From Fulvivirga ulvae (GTDB lineage Bacteria > Bacteroidota > Bacteroidia > Cytophagales > Cyclobacteriaceae): DNA of 64,000 bases. The stretch is taken from positions 2,443,501 to 2,507,500 of the forward strand of contig NZ_CP089981.1 of assembly GCF_021389975.1 (NCBI RefSeq). Direction: 5' to 3'. The notes under the pieces are model-generated. The model was not told the origin of the DNA, ran no database searches, and saw only the letters and a program-made list of their open reading frames with translations. The position numbers were made by a program, and so were the translations under genes. This document shows positions 36,267-45,464 of this stretch, piece after piece. Every line of letters starts with the position of its first letter. Position 1 is the stretch's first letter.

Positions 36267-37661
36267 CTAACGAATAGGAATACAAACTTTAAATACAGTT
36301 CTTCCAGGTTTTGATTCTACCTTAATAGTTCCATTATGCTGATTGATTATCTGCCGGACAACATCCAGCCCAAGGCCCGTGCCTTTACCTACGGCCTTGG
36401 TAGTGTAAAACGGATCAAAAATGCTGTCAATTACATTTTCAGGAATACCCGTGCCTGAATCACTGACCGTGACCTTCACAAAGTCCCCATCCTGCTTAGT
36501 TTCAATCTCTAATTTACGTTCGTCAGCATTCTCCAGGGCATCAATGGCGTTGTCAATCAAATTGGTCCATACCTGGTTGATCTCACTTACATATATGTGC
36601 GGTTTCACCAGGTTGTATTCATATTTTTTAATGACTTCCACGTTGGCCTTTTTTAGCTTATGGTTAAGCATCACGAGGGTATTGTTTATTCCTTTATGGA
36701 TATCCTCCTCCTGCCTCTCCACTGCCTGATCCATATGAGTATAGCTTTTAACAGAGCATACAAGGTCATTGATGCGTTGAGAGGCATCTTCTATTTCCAT
36801 CACCAGCTTTTCTGTGGTCATCACCTGATTGAGCCAGCCTAATACTGCTTTTAAGTCATCAGAAGGCACATGCTTGGCTATGTTATCAAAATCACTGCTT
36901 TCAAATCCAAAATCAACAAAATTGTCTGCCAGCTCATAGCCATCTTCAAAGCCAACAGTTTCCAGCCATTCCGCTACTTCGTCTTCCCTCCCGGTTTTGT
37001 CCATAAGCCCATATTCTTTTATGCCATCGCCTATTTTTTCAAAAAGAATATTGTTGACAAAGTCTACCTGTTCAGCAGTCATTCTTATGGCAATAACACT
37101 TTTAAAATTTTCCGGCAATAAGGACAAATGCTTGCGCAATGTTTGGGCACTCCTGACCACAGCGGCAGACGGGTTGTTTAATTCATGCGCAAGTCCGGCT
37201 GATAATTTTCCCAGCGCCATCATTTTGTCGTTTTGCTGCTGCATTTTGGTGAACTGACGGATTCGAGTGCTCATCACATGTACAAGAGCGGTAGTCAGTT
37301 CATGGTGATCATGGATCATCTCCTGAAAATAGCTTTTGTCCAAGGCTACAACTGATGCGTCTGAAGTGGCCTCAGCGGTGCCGGTAGCCGTACTGGCTCT
37401 GGAGTATGGCAAGGTCCCTGAAATGGTTTGCTCATCAAGCGACCCGATAATCCTGTACTGTCCATTCTGATCTATTTTCAGAATAAAGCTGCCTTTGAGG
37501 ATGATATGCATTTTATCAATCGGGTCCCCCTTTTTGAAAGCATAATCTCCTTTTTTAAAAGTACGACATTCTGCTTTCGACAGAAGCCACTGTAACTGAT
37601 TGACCGGAACATTTTTCAGCGCTTCAATTTGCTGAAGTTGTTGAATTAGGTTCGTATCCAT
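36267..37661 (-). CDS. Cyclic-nucleotide-binding-domain sensor histidine kinase
   Basis: 464 residues, no membrane helices. Residues 15-130 form a cyclic-nucleotide-binding-like domain (AFKKGDPIDKMHIILKGSF, then SGTLPYSRASTATGTAEA as a divergent phosphate-binding cassette). The dimerisation helix has GKLSAGLAHELNNP with His159. The ATPase part has NLIDNAIDAL, SDSGTGIPENV, FYTTKAVGKGTGLGL. Thus it is a soluble kinase, perhaps responding to a nucleotide or redox ligand; the Arg of the cNMP cassette is not clearly conserved. It is the first gene of an operon with the receiver-reductase fusion, 64 bp downstream. Confidence 0.9.
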   Translation of the reverse strand: MDTNLIQQLQQIEALKNVPVNQLQWLLSKAECRTFKKGDYAFKKGDPIDKMHIILKGSFILKIDQNGQYRIIGSLDEQTISGTLPYSRASTATGTAEATSDASVVALDKSYFQEMIHDHHELTTALVHVMSTRIRQFTKMQQQNDKMMALGKLSAGLAHELNNPSAAVVRSAQTLRKHLSLLPENFKSVIAIRMTAEQVDFVNNILFEKIGDGIKEYGLMDKTGREDEVAEWLETVGFEDGYELADNFVDFGFESSDFDNIAKHVPSDDLKAVLGWLNQVMTTEKLVMEIEDASQRINDLVCSVKSYTHMDQAVERQEEDIHKGINNTLVMLNHKLKKANVEVIKKYEYNLVKPHIYVSEINQVWTNLIDNAIDALENADERKLEIETKQDGDFVKVTVSDSGTGIPENVIDSIFDPFYTTKAVGKGTGLGLDVVRQIINQHNGTIKVESKPGRTVFKVCIPIR

Positions 37662-37894
37662 GTGGAAGCGTATCAGGCCATAATTAAGTTTTATAATTTA
37701 AAGCTAAGGAAAGTATCTGGTATCCAGAGCAGAGCTGCCACTAAATAATACTTGGCGGACATCAATCTGTCTTAAAGGTTATTACAACTTTACTTATCGT
37801 CGTCTGCCTAACAGGAATATTGTATCTGGCATGGTTTTTCGTAATTTGTAATATAATTCAGAACATTATCATTATTAAAAAACCATCAAATAAC

Positions 37895-38440
37895 ATGAAA
37901 CTGAAATTAGCCATTCTGTCACTACTGTCATTTGCATTATTCTATACTGCTGATGCTCAGGTGGTAGGCAACAACTTCCCTGCTTTGGAAGCTGAAACTG
38001 TTGAAGATGCCGTCGTTAACCTTCCGGAGGACACCAAAGGCAAGTATACCCTCTTGGGTATGGCTTACTCCAAGAAATCAGAAGATGACCTGAATACCTG
38101 GTTTAGTCCGGTTTATAATAAATTCATCAGGGAAGATACCGGCTTGTTTTCTTCATTCGGTTATGATGTCAATGTTTATTTTATCCCCATGTTTACAGGT
38201 ATCAATGCAGCAGCCACTGGCACTGCCAAAAACAAAGCGCTGAAAAACATCGATCCTAAGCTACTGCCTTATATCCTTTTTTATAAAGGCAAACTTAAGC
38301 CATACAAGGAAGCACTCGAATTTGAGAAAAAAGATGTACCGTACTTCTTTGTACTTGACAAATCAGGGAAGATCATATATGCCACTTCAGGAAAGTACAC
38401 AGAGGATAAAATGTCCGAGATAGAGGCTTTATTGGAGTAG
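37895..38440 (+). CDS. Secreted protein with possible thioredoxin-like fold, no cysteines
   Basis: 181 residues from the ATG at 37895, which begins a signal peptide (MKLKLAILSLLSFALFYTADA); the longer frame from 37820 is rejected. The mature part has GKYTLLGMAYSKKSEDDLNTW, VNVYFIPMFTGI and VPYFFVLDKSGKIIYATSG, in an order like the strands of thioredoxin-fold or Atp10-like proteins. It contains no cysteine, so it cannot be an oxidoreductase of the usual kind. The function is unknown. It is a single gene followed by a hairpin. Confidence 0.7.
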   Translation: MKLKLAILSLLSFALFYTADAQVVGNNFPALEAETVEDAVVNLPEDTKGKYTLLGMAYSKKSEDDLNTWFSPVYNKFIREDTGLFSSFGYDVNVYFIPMFTGINAAATGTAKNKALKNIDPKLLPYILFYKGKLKPYKEALEFEKKDVPYFFVLDKSGKIIYATSGKYTEDKMSEIEALLE

Positions 38441-38469
38441 TAAAAACTTTAGATAAGTATAAGTGTGAG

Positions 38470-38490
38470 GGGTGATCATTTCGGTCACCC
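38470..38490 (+). terminator. Hairpin terminator
   Basis: GGGTGA/TCACCC stem with a 9-nt loop, followed by TTTATTTTG, 29 bp after the stop of the secreted protein gene. Confidence 0.65.
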
Positions 38491-38692
38491 TTTATTTTGT
38501 GCCCCAGCTGACACTATTGAGCAAATGGGTCGGAAAATAAAACATGCAATGTGAAGCTTTTCACTGAAAATCAAAGAAACGTGCTTATTGTCATCATATG
38601 CCAGTTTGCCAACTGCTATTCTATTAAGAGAACAAGTCTGTCAAATACCGGGGAGAAAAAGTTAGTGTCTCCCGGGAAATTCTGTCTGATCC

Positions 38693-39379
38693 TTATTTTA
38701 CTCTTCCGCTTCCCGGCGGGTACATTGTATCTACCTTATCACTAATAAACATCTCCTTGGTGTCTATATTCATAAGGGTAAGGGTGCCATCCCAGCCTGC
38801 CCCGGTATCCATCAGCCAAATCTCGCAAGACCTTATAGGCTTGTCATTATATTTATGGATAGGCGTGTGTCCAATGTAGACTTCATCATAAGGAGTGATT
38901 CTTTCTTGGTTTCCATTTATCCTACGGGCCATAGCCGTCCGGTACAAGCCTCTGTCCCATAGGAAAGTGCTGGGACCTTGTACTTCAAGGGGTACTTCGG
39001 GAACTATCCCGGCATGTACGAACAATTTATTTTCATGGAGATGGTAGTATTGAGCACTTTGAAGCAGGTCAATATGGGATTTTGGCATACCTTCCGGGTA
39101 GCTTTTTACCGTACCCGCTCCACCCTGGCTCAACCATATATCATTGGCATCACCTCCGGTAGCCCATTCGAGCGCCCAATGGTCATGATTACCCAATATA
39201 AATACCAGGTTCCTGATTCTGAGTAGTTCTTCAATAGCCTGATTGGTTTCAGGCCACCCATCGCAGACATCCCCAAGGCAGATCAGCAGATCATTTTCAT
39301 AATCAAATGAAGATCGCTCCAGACATTGTACAAGCGCTTTATGGGCACCATGGATGTCTCCGACAACAAATTGCTTCAT
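38693..39379 (-). CDS. Metallophosphoesterase, serine/threonine-phosphatase-like
   Basis: 228 residues. The PPP-family motifs are all present: GDIHG (7-11), GDVCDGW (about 36-42), GNHDHW (about 67-72) and a later HAGIVPE and IGHTPIHK. It is similar in length and arrangement to bacterial PrpA/ApaH-type phosphatases, which use two metal ions. The natural substrate (phosphoprotein or diadenosine polyphosphate) is not determined by sequence. No signal peptide; cytosolic. It is a single gene. Confidence 0.9.
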   Translation of the reverse strand: MKQFVVGDIHGAHKALVQCLERSSFDYENDLLICLGDVCDGWPETNQAIEELLRIRNLVFILGNHDHWALEWATGGDANDIWLSQGGAGTVKSYPEGMPKSHIDLLQSAQYYHLHENKLFVHAGIVPEVPLEVQGPSTFLWDRGLYRTAMARRINGNQERITPYDEVYIGHTPIHKYNDKPIRSCEIWLMDTGAGWDGTLTLMNIDTKEMFISDKVDTMYPPGSGRVK

Positions 39380-39591
39380 ATTTTTAACAACAAAACAAGA
39401 AGGTATAAGTTAACAATATTATCGAGTAAACATGCATATTTATCAACCGATTATTGGATAGGGATAACCCTTTATAAAATTTTTCGGTTGAAATATATAT
39501 TATTGTATAGTTTTACAGTTGATAGTTAAAATACTGAAAGATGGGCAAAACAGCTTATCTGCGAGTTTTTTGGAATTAACCAATCTTAGGA

Positions 39592-40584
39592 ATGGAAGAG
39601 TCAGTAACAACAATTGATCAGAAGAGAGAACATCAGGAGAAAATAAAGCAGGTTTTCACGGAGGTAGGAAAGGTAGTAGTGGGTCAGCAGGCCATGATCA
39701 ACCGGCTTTTGATAGGTTTATTTACACAGAGCCATATTTTGCTGGAGGGTGTGCCTGGTATAGCTAAAACACTGACAGTAAGCACACTGGCCAAGGTGCT
39801 ACATCTGGATTTTCAAAGAATACAATTTACCCCCGACCTGTTGCCGGCAGACCTGATCGGTACCATGATATATAATCAGAAGCTTGCCAAATTTGAAGTT
39901 AAGCAGGGCCCCATCTTTGCCAACATTATCCTGGCAGATGAGATCAATAGATCACCCGCCAAGGTTCAGTCAGCTCTTCTTGAAGCTATGCAGGAAAAGC
40001 AGGTTACTATTGGTGAGACTACTTTCCAACTGGACAGGCCATTTCTTGTACTGGCAACACAAAACCCTGTAGACCAGGAGGGTACTTATCCGCTGCCGGA
40101 AGCCCAGGTAGACAGATTTATGATGAAGGTACATGTTGATTATCCAACCAAAGAACAAGAGTTGGAGGTGATGAGAAGGATCTCGAACATGAGCTTTGAT
40201 TATACTGTAAATACAGTGCTGACCAAAGAGGATATTTTTGCTATTCGCAATGAAATTAACCAAACCTCAATATCAGAGTCTCTGGAGAAATACATTGTAG
40301 AGCTTGTATATGCTACCCGCGACCCCAGGTCATACGGGTTGAATGAAGAAGCAGAGTACATTCAGTTTGGTGTTTCCCCTCGTGCTTCCATCAACCTCAA
40401 TCTTGCCGCCAAGGCGGTTGCATACTTTGAAGGCAGAGACTATGTGCTGCCTGAAGACATCAAAGAAGTGGCAGGCGATGTGCTGAATCACAGGATTATC
40501 CTTAACTATGAGGCTGAGGCTGATAATGTTAGCACCTATAAGATCATCAATTCCATTTTGAATAAAGTGCCTATTAACAATTAG
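39592..40584 (+). CDS. MoxR family AAA+ ATPase
   Basis: 330 residues. Walker A is EGVPGIAKT (52-60), Walker B is NIILADEINRSP, sensor 1 is FLVLATQNP and the QEGTYPLPEAQVDRF block is typical of MoxR. These ATPases act as chaperones for assembly of complexes or for VWA-domain partners. The genes usually found after MoxR (DUF58, BatA/BatB) are absent here; a strong terminator follows at once. It is therefore a lone MoxR. Confidence 0.92.
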   Translation: MEESVTTIDQKREHQEKIKQVFTEVGKVVVGQQAMINRLLIGLFTQSHILLEGVPGIAKTLTVSTLAKVLHLDFQRIQFTPDLLPADLIGTMIYNQKLAKFEVKQGPIFANIILADEINRSPAKVQSALLEAMQEKQVTIGETTFQLDRPFLVLATQNPVDQEGTYPLPEAQVDRFMMKVHVDYPTKEQELEVMRRISNMSFDYTVNTVLTKEDIFAIRNEINQTSISESLEKYIVELVYATRDPRSYGLNEEAEYIQFGVSPRASINLNLAAKAVAYFEGRDYVLPEDIKEVAGDVLNHRIILNYEAEADNVSTYKIINSILNKVPINN

Positions 40585-40625
40585 TTAATATTCCCGAAAT
40601 AGCTGTTTATTTAAATTGTACCCAA

Positions 40626-40665
40626 TAAGCGAGGGCTGTCATTCCGAAATGGCAGCCCTCGCTTA
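40626..40665 (+). terminator. Strong terminator after moxR
   Basis: TAAGCGAGGGCTG/CAGCCCTCGCTTA with an extended inner stem (one G-T pair) and a 4-nt loop, 18 bp in total. It lies 42 bp past the MoxR stop. Confidence 0.82.
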
Positions 40666-40722
40666 ATATTAGGGTAAAAATAACTTCATATTGTTTAACA
40701 AATCGATAATACGAGCATCCGC

Positions 40723-40750
40723 TTGACTTAACACTAATTACCCACCTTTG
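40723..40750 (+). promoter_or_regulatory. Candidate promoter of the beta-helix lipoprotein gene
   Basis: TTG at 40723-40725, 17 nt, then CACCTTTG at 40743-40750 (one mismatch to TAnnTTTG). It is 51 bp upstream of the ATG. Confidence 0.4.
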
Positions 40751-40801
40751 AGCCACAATTGAAAAAGAGAAATCTATTTAAAACTCAAATTCTATTACAC
40801 A

Positions 40802-42355
40802 ATGAAAAAAGTTTTATCACTATTAGCTGCATTTGGAGTGATGTTCTACCTCTCTTCTTGTGGTGATGATGACGACGATCCTGTAGCAGATAATGGTGTA
40901 ACCATTACAGGGATCCCTGCCACTGCTTCTATTGACAATTTAGGAACTTACACGGGTACAGTTACCTTGGAGGCCCCGGATGGCCTTGCTGCTTTGGCTG
41001 TTACCAAAGGTAGCGCTGCATTTGATGCCGAGACTTACACTGGAGAGACTTCTGCCACATGGGCTTTCTCTTACACTGCTGTAGAGGCTGACGAAGATTC
41101 AAACATTACATTCACTTTCACTGCTACTGATGCTGATGGTGATACTGAGGTATTTACTCATGTATTAAGCGTTGGTGATGCTCCTGAGCCACTTCCAAAT
41201 GAAGTACTTTCTGGTTTGATCACAGCTAACAAAACTTTAACTGCAGATCGTATTTGGGAACTTGCAGGTAGAGTTATTGTAACTGATGGTGCTACTTTGA
41301 CCATCGAGCCTGGAACCATCATCAAGGGCCGTCCAGGGGAAGGAACAAATGCTTCTGTTCTAATGATTGCAAGAGATGGTATGATTGATGCAGAGGGTAC
41401 TGCTGATAATCCTATTATCTTTACAGCTACTGCTGATAACATCGCTGTAGGACAGAAAATAGGTTCTAATCTTGATGCAAATGATAATGAACTTTGGGGT
41501 GGTGTTGTAATCCTAGGAAATGCACCTATTTCTCCTGATGCAGGTACAACTGCTCAAATTGAGGGAGTTCCTGCCTCTGAGCCTCTTGGTCAGTATGGTG
41601 GTGATGTTGCAGATGATAATAGAGGCACCTTAAAATATGTTTCTATCAGGCATGGAGGTACTACTATCGATGCCGTAGCAGGTAATGATATCAATGGATT
41701 GACATTAGGTGGTGTTGGTTCTGGTACTACAATTTCTCACATAGAGATTTTTGCCAACTATGATGATGGAGTTGAGTTCTTCGGAGGATCTGTAAACCTA
41801 AGTAACTTGTTGGTCTACACTGTTGGTGATGATGCTATTGATGTTGATCAGGCATACTCTGGTACCGTAAGTAACTTTCTTGTATATACCAGTACTGCTG
41901 CCAGTTCAGACGAAGGTCTTGAAATTGATGGTCCTGAAGGTTCAGAAAACTCTACTGGTAAATTTACAATAGAGAACGGAACGATCACATCTGTAGATGG
42001 AGGTGGATTTGCTGCAGATTTCAAATCTAAAGCGCAAGGAACAGTTAATAATGTAAAATATTCTGGTTTCACTGGTGGAGCTACTATTAAAATCAGAGCT
42101 AGCTTCGATCCTGACAATTCATGTGCGGATAAGACTGACGCTTATACCAACGTGATCGGTGATAATCTGGTTTTCACTACTGTTGAGTTTTCTGCAGTGT
42201 CGGTATATGATGGAGATGATGAGGATGCATGTGATGTTCCTGCGTCGTATCAAACTTCTGCTGCTGGAAAAGTGTCAAGTGCAACTGCTACAGGAGCTTC
42301 TGATGCTACAGTATTTGACGCTTGGTCTTATGCTTCAATTTCAGAACTGCTGTAA
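40802..42355 (+). CDS. Surface lipoprotein with predicted right-handed beta-helix
   Basis: 517 residues with lipobox LSSC (Cys20) and then GDDDDDP, an Asp-rich stretch of the type that directs lipoproteins to the cell surface in Bacteroidota. Residues 30-130 look like Ig/cadherin-like beta sandwich (FTFTATDADGDTE). Residues 140-480 have many short strand repeats (LKYVSIRHGG, ISHIEIFANYDDGVEFFGG, VSNFLVYTS) typical of pectin-lyase-like beta-helix proteins. The TonB-dependent receptor gene follows after 185 bp with a terminator between. The pair probably acts together at the outer membrane; the ligand is unknown. Confidence 0.8.
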   Translation: MKKVLSLLAAFGVMFYLSSCGDDDDDPVADNGVTITGIPATASIDNLGTYTGTVTLEAPDGLAALAVTKGSAAFDAETYTGETSATWAFSYTAVEADEDSNITFTFTATDADGDTEVFTHVLSVGDAPEPLPNEVLSGLITANKTLTADRIWELAGRVIVTDGATLTIEPGTIIKGRPGEGTNASVLMIARDGMIDAEGTADNPIIFTATADNIAVGQKIGSNLDANDNELWGGVVILGNAPISPDAGTTAQIEGVPASEPLGQYGGDVADDNRGTLKYVSIRHGGTTIDAVAGNDINGLTLGGVGSGTTISHIEIFANYDDGVEFFGGSVNLSNLLVYTVGDDAIDVDQAYSGTVSNFLVYTSTAASSDEGLEIDGPEGSENSTGKFTIENGTITSVDGGGFAADFKSKAQGTVNNVKYSGFTGGATIKIRASFDPDNSCADKTDAYTNVIGDNLVFTTVEFSAVSVYDGDDEDACDVPASYQTSAAGKVSSATATGASDATVFDAWSYASISELL

Positions 42356-42370
42356 TTGTTAAAATATACA

Positions 42371-42402
42371 AAAAAGGCTCTGCCATGCGGCAGAGCCTTT
42401 TT
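42371..42402 (+). terminator. Terminator between lipoprotein and TonB receptor
   Basis: AAAAAGGCTCTGCC/GGCAGAGCCTTTTT with a 4-nt loop, 15 bp after the lipoprotein stop. The receptor therefore needs its own promoter or partial read-through. Confidence 0.88.
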
Positions 42403-42510
42403 TGTATTCAGGCATCCTATGTTAAGTATATGTTAAGCAAAGTATCTTAAGGAAACATAAAGTTAAACAATTGGTAATTTACATATTCCCTACCTCTGCC
42501 TGTCAAAATC

Positions 42511-42518
42511 TACCTTTG
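42511..42518 (+). promoter_or_regulatory. Candidate -7 box before the TonB receptor gene
   Basis: TACCTTTG matches TAnnTTTG, 22 bp upstream of the ATG. No proper -33 TTG was found at the expected distance, so an extra factor may be needed. Confidence 0.4.
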
Positions 42519-42540
42519 CAACAAATTTTACAATGAACAA

Positions 42541-45381
42541 ATGAGAAAATTTTCAATTACTTTTATCCTATTTTATGTCGCACTTACAGCATCTGTATTA
42601 GCTCAGAAGGGGTATTTGCGAGGTAAAGTAATCGATGGAGAAACGGGAGAGGCGCTTATTGGAGCCACTGTTTCCAGACAAGGAACAACCACTGGAACAG
42701 TTGCGGATTTTGAAGGCAATTATTCCTTGCCTTTAGATGCAGGTACACACACAATAGTTTTTCAGTTTGTTTCGTACCAAACTAAAACTGTTGAGAATGT
42801 AGAAATTGTAGCAGGTCAGGTTAATACAATGGATATTACTTTATCGACAGATGTTGAGCAACTTGCTGAGGTTGTGGTAACTGCAGAAGTAATTAAAGAT
42901 TCAGAAGCAGCAATTCTCACCTTACAGAAGAAATCAGCTAATGTGCTGGATGGGATGTCATCACAAACATTTCGAAAAATTGGTGATAGTAATCTTTCTG
43001 GTGCCATTAAGCGTGTTACCGGAGTTTCTATACAAGGGGGAAGATACGTTTATGTAAGAGGTTTGGGAGACAGATATAACCGAACCACTTTAAATGGCAT
43101 GAGCATACCTGGTTTGGACCCCGATAGAAATGACGTTCAGATAGACTTGTTCCCAACTAGTGTTCTTGAAAATGTTATTGTATATAAAACTTTTTCACCG
43201 GAGCTTGCCGGAGACTTTACAGGAGGTACTGTGAATGTTGAAACCAAAAGTTTTCCTGAGGAAAAAACAACTTCAGTTTCACTAGGCTTTGGGTATAACC
43301 CAAAAATGAATTTAAACGGAGACTTCTTGTCATACGAAGGGGGAAAAACCGATTTACTTGGCTTTGACGATGGAACCAGAGAGTTACCACTCGATGATCC
43401 GACATCATCTTTTGAAAACCCTAATATTGCTACTAATCCGGGGCCAACCATTGATGCAACCAAACGTCTGGATCCTAATATGGATGCTATCAGAAAAAAT
43501 AGCTTTTTGAATACGAGCTTTTCAATTAATCATGGAAATCAGCTTGATAAGGGAAATTATAAACTAGGATATGGACTGGTGCTTAACTATCAAAACCAGT
43601 ATGAATATTATGAAGATGCTGAATGGGGGTATTATTTTAAAGATGCCAACAAAGACATATATCAATTGGATGCACAGAGAATTAGAAATGGGGATTTAGG
43701 GAGAAATGATATACTTTGGAGTTCTTTGTTGACAGGAGCCATTAAAACCAACAGGCATGAGGTGGGCTTGACATTTTTTAGGACTCAAAACGCTGTAGTA
43801 GAAGCAACCAGCAGAATCTCCAGGGATCTTGAGGAGACTGGTCAGACTGCCTATCAGGATGTATTAACATATTCGCAGCGATCTATAACAAGTCCATCAA
43901 TTTATGGAAAACATAACTTCAATAAAATATCATTGGAGTGGAATAATACATTCACATGGGCCAGGGTTTATGATCCTGATTATAGAGAGGCCCTTATTGC
44001 TGAGGTGGATCAGGTTGGTGAAGACGGCCAGCCACTATATTCAATTGATGGAGGTGATGGAGGCCGAGTAAGTCGATTTTGGAGAGATATGAATGAAAAT
44101 AATGAGAGTGCACGAATTGATGCTACCTATGAGTTTCGTGATAATAACAAACTGAAATTTGGAGCAGCAGCGCTATTGAAGTGGAGAGAATTTGAAACAT
44201 ATGCATTTTCACTGCAAAATAAGGGTATCGTTCAAAATAATCCGGATTATCTGCTTCAAGAAGAAAATATTTGGAATGCGCAAACTGAAGAAGGTACATA
44301 TATTCAGGGAGGATATGAAGCAGCAAACAATTATGATGCGCGATCAGCTGTATACTCAGCTTATGGTATGGGTGACATATTTTTACACAGTAGTGTGAGA
44401 GCCATATTTGGATTGAGAGTAGAACAGGCTTACATGAATTATACAGGTCAGGATAACTCTGGGATCATCGTATACGATGATGAAAGGACTCTGGATGAGC
44501 TAAACTTTTTGCCCTCTGTAAACTTTGTGTTTAGCCTGACTGATGATATGAATATTAGAACTTCATATGGTAGAACTGTGGCGCGTCCTTCATTTAGAGA
44601 AAAGTCTATAGCTCAAATTCTAGACCCCATTACTGGTATTAGATACAGCGGAAATATTGACTTGGAGCAAACAGATGTGGATAACTTTGATTTGAGGGTA
44701 GAGAACTTCTTTGGCAGAGACCAAATGATTGCAGTTTCTGGGTTCTATAAAAAGTTCTCAGGTCATATTGAGATGGTTCGTTTTCAGACAGAACCTACCG
44801 AGGTTACTTGGAGGAATATAGGAGGGAGCCAGGTTTATGGTATTGAAATTGAAGGTAGGAAAAGGCTAGGTTTCATAGAAGGGCTTTCAGCTGGTACAAA
44901 TGTGACTCTGGCAGCTTCGAAAGTTGATATGACTGAAATTGTAGTTTTAGAAGATGGAGTGACAGGAGAAATTACTTCTGAATTTGAGTCAAGAGTAGAG
45001 CAGGCCAGAACGGGTGAAGATGTTGATGAAGATCGAGTTATGGCTGGCCAAGCCCCATTTTTGATCAACACTTACCTTAATTTTTCTGATGAAGAAGGAA
45101 ATACTAATTTTAACTTATCCTATAATGTTCAAGGCGAGAGCCTGGCTGTTGTTGGTGTAGGACAGGTGCCAGATGTATATGTTAAACCTTTCCATAGCCT
45201 TAACCTAAATGCATCAAGAAAGATAGGCGCAAGCAAAAAGTCTCAACTTACATTGAGAGTAGATAACATTCTTGGAGATTCGAAAGATCAAGTTTGGAAA
45301 AATTATAAAGCAGATGAGCAAATATTTACGTCGTTTGATACAGGTAGAACATTTACGATAAAATATAGCTATAATTTCTAA
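42541..45381 (+). CDS. TonB-dependent outer-membrane receptor
   Basis: 946 residues with a signal peptide ending ASVLAQ. Residues 24-105 are the carboxypeptidase-regulatory-like domain (GKVIDGETGEALIGATV, DFEGNYSL) common in Bacteroidota receptors. The plug follows (about 120-240; YVYVRGLGDRYNRTTLNGM, SPELAGDFTGGTVNVE). The remaining 700 residues form the 22-strand barrel, ending in the aromatic FTIKYSYNF. It imports a ligand with TonB energy. The substrate cannot be named; no SusD-type gene is adjacent, but the beta-helix lipoprotein upstream is the likely partner. Confidence 0.93.
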   Translation: MRKFSITFILFYVALTASVLAQKGYLRGKVIDGETGEALIGATVSRQGTTTGTVADFEGNYSLPLDAGTHTIVFQFVSYQTKTVENVEIVAGQVNTMDITLSTDVEQLAEVVVTAEVIKDSEAAILTLQKKSANVLDGMSSQTFRKIGDSNLSGAIKRVTGVSIQGGRYVYVRGLGDRYNRTTLNGMSIPGLDPDRNDVQIDLFPTSVLENVIVYKTFSPELAGDFTGGTVNVETKSFPEEKTTSVSLGFGYNPKMNLNGDFLSYEGGKTDLLGFDDGTRELPLDDPTSSFENPNIATNPGPTIDATKRLDPNMDAIRKNSFLNTSFSINHGNQLDKGNYKLGYGLVLNYQNQYEYYEDAEWGYYFKDANKDIYQLDAQRIRNGDLGRNDILWSSLLTGAIKTNRHEVGLTFFRTQNAVVEATSRISRDLEETGQTAYQDVLTYSQRSITSPSIYGKHNFNKISLEWNNTFTWARVYDPDYREALIAEVDQVGEDGQPLYSIDGGDGGRVSRFWRDMNENNESARIDATYEFRDNNKLKFGAAALLKWREFETYAFSLQNKGIVQNNPDYLLQEENIWNAQTEEGTYIQGGYEAANNYDARSAVYSAYGMGDIFLHSSVRAIFGLRVEQAYMNYTGQDNSGIIVYDDERTLDELNFLPSVNFVFSLTDDMNIRTSYGRTVARPSFREKSIAQILDPITGIRYSGNIDLEQTDVDNFDLRVENFFGRDQMIAVSGFYKKFSGHIEMVRFQTEPTEVTWRNIGGSQVYGIEIEGRKRLGFIEGLSAGTNVTLAASKVDMTEIVVLEDGVTGEITSEFESRVEQARTGEDVDEDRVMAGQAPFLINTYLNFSDEEGNTNFNLSYNVQGESLAVVGVGQVPDVYVKPFHSLNLNASRKIGASKKSQLTLRVDNILGDSKDQVWKNYKADEQIFTSFDTGRTFTIKYSYNF

Positions 45382-45395
45382 ATTGAGATACTCAT

Positions 45396-45438
45396 TAAAG
45401 TAGCAAAAGTCACCTGATAAGTGACTTTTGCTACTTTA
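45396..45438. terminator. Terminator between TonB receptor and DUF6340-like genes
   Basis: Perfect 18-bp stem (TAAAGTAGCAAAAGTCAC and its complement) with a 7-nt loop, between two convergent genes. Confidence 0.9.
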
Positions 45439-45464
45439 TGTTATCAGGAGTTTTTGCGGCAATG

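Noticed and set aside
38551..38745. Plus-strand frame of 64 codons after the cysteine-free secreted protein gene
   Set aside because: Overlaps the 3' end of the phosphatase gene and has no family or start signal.
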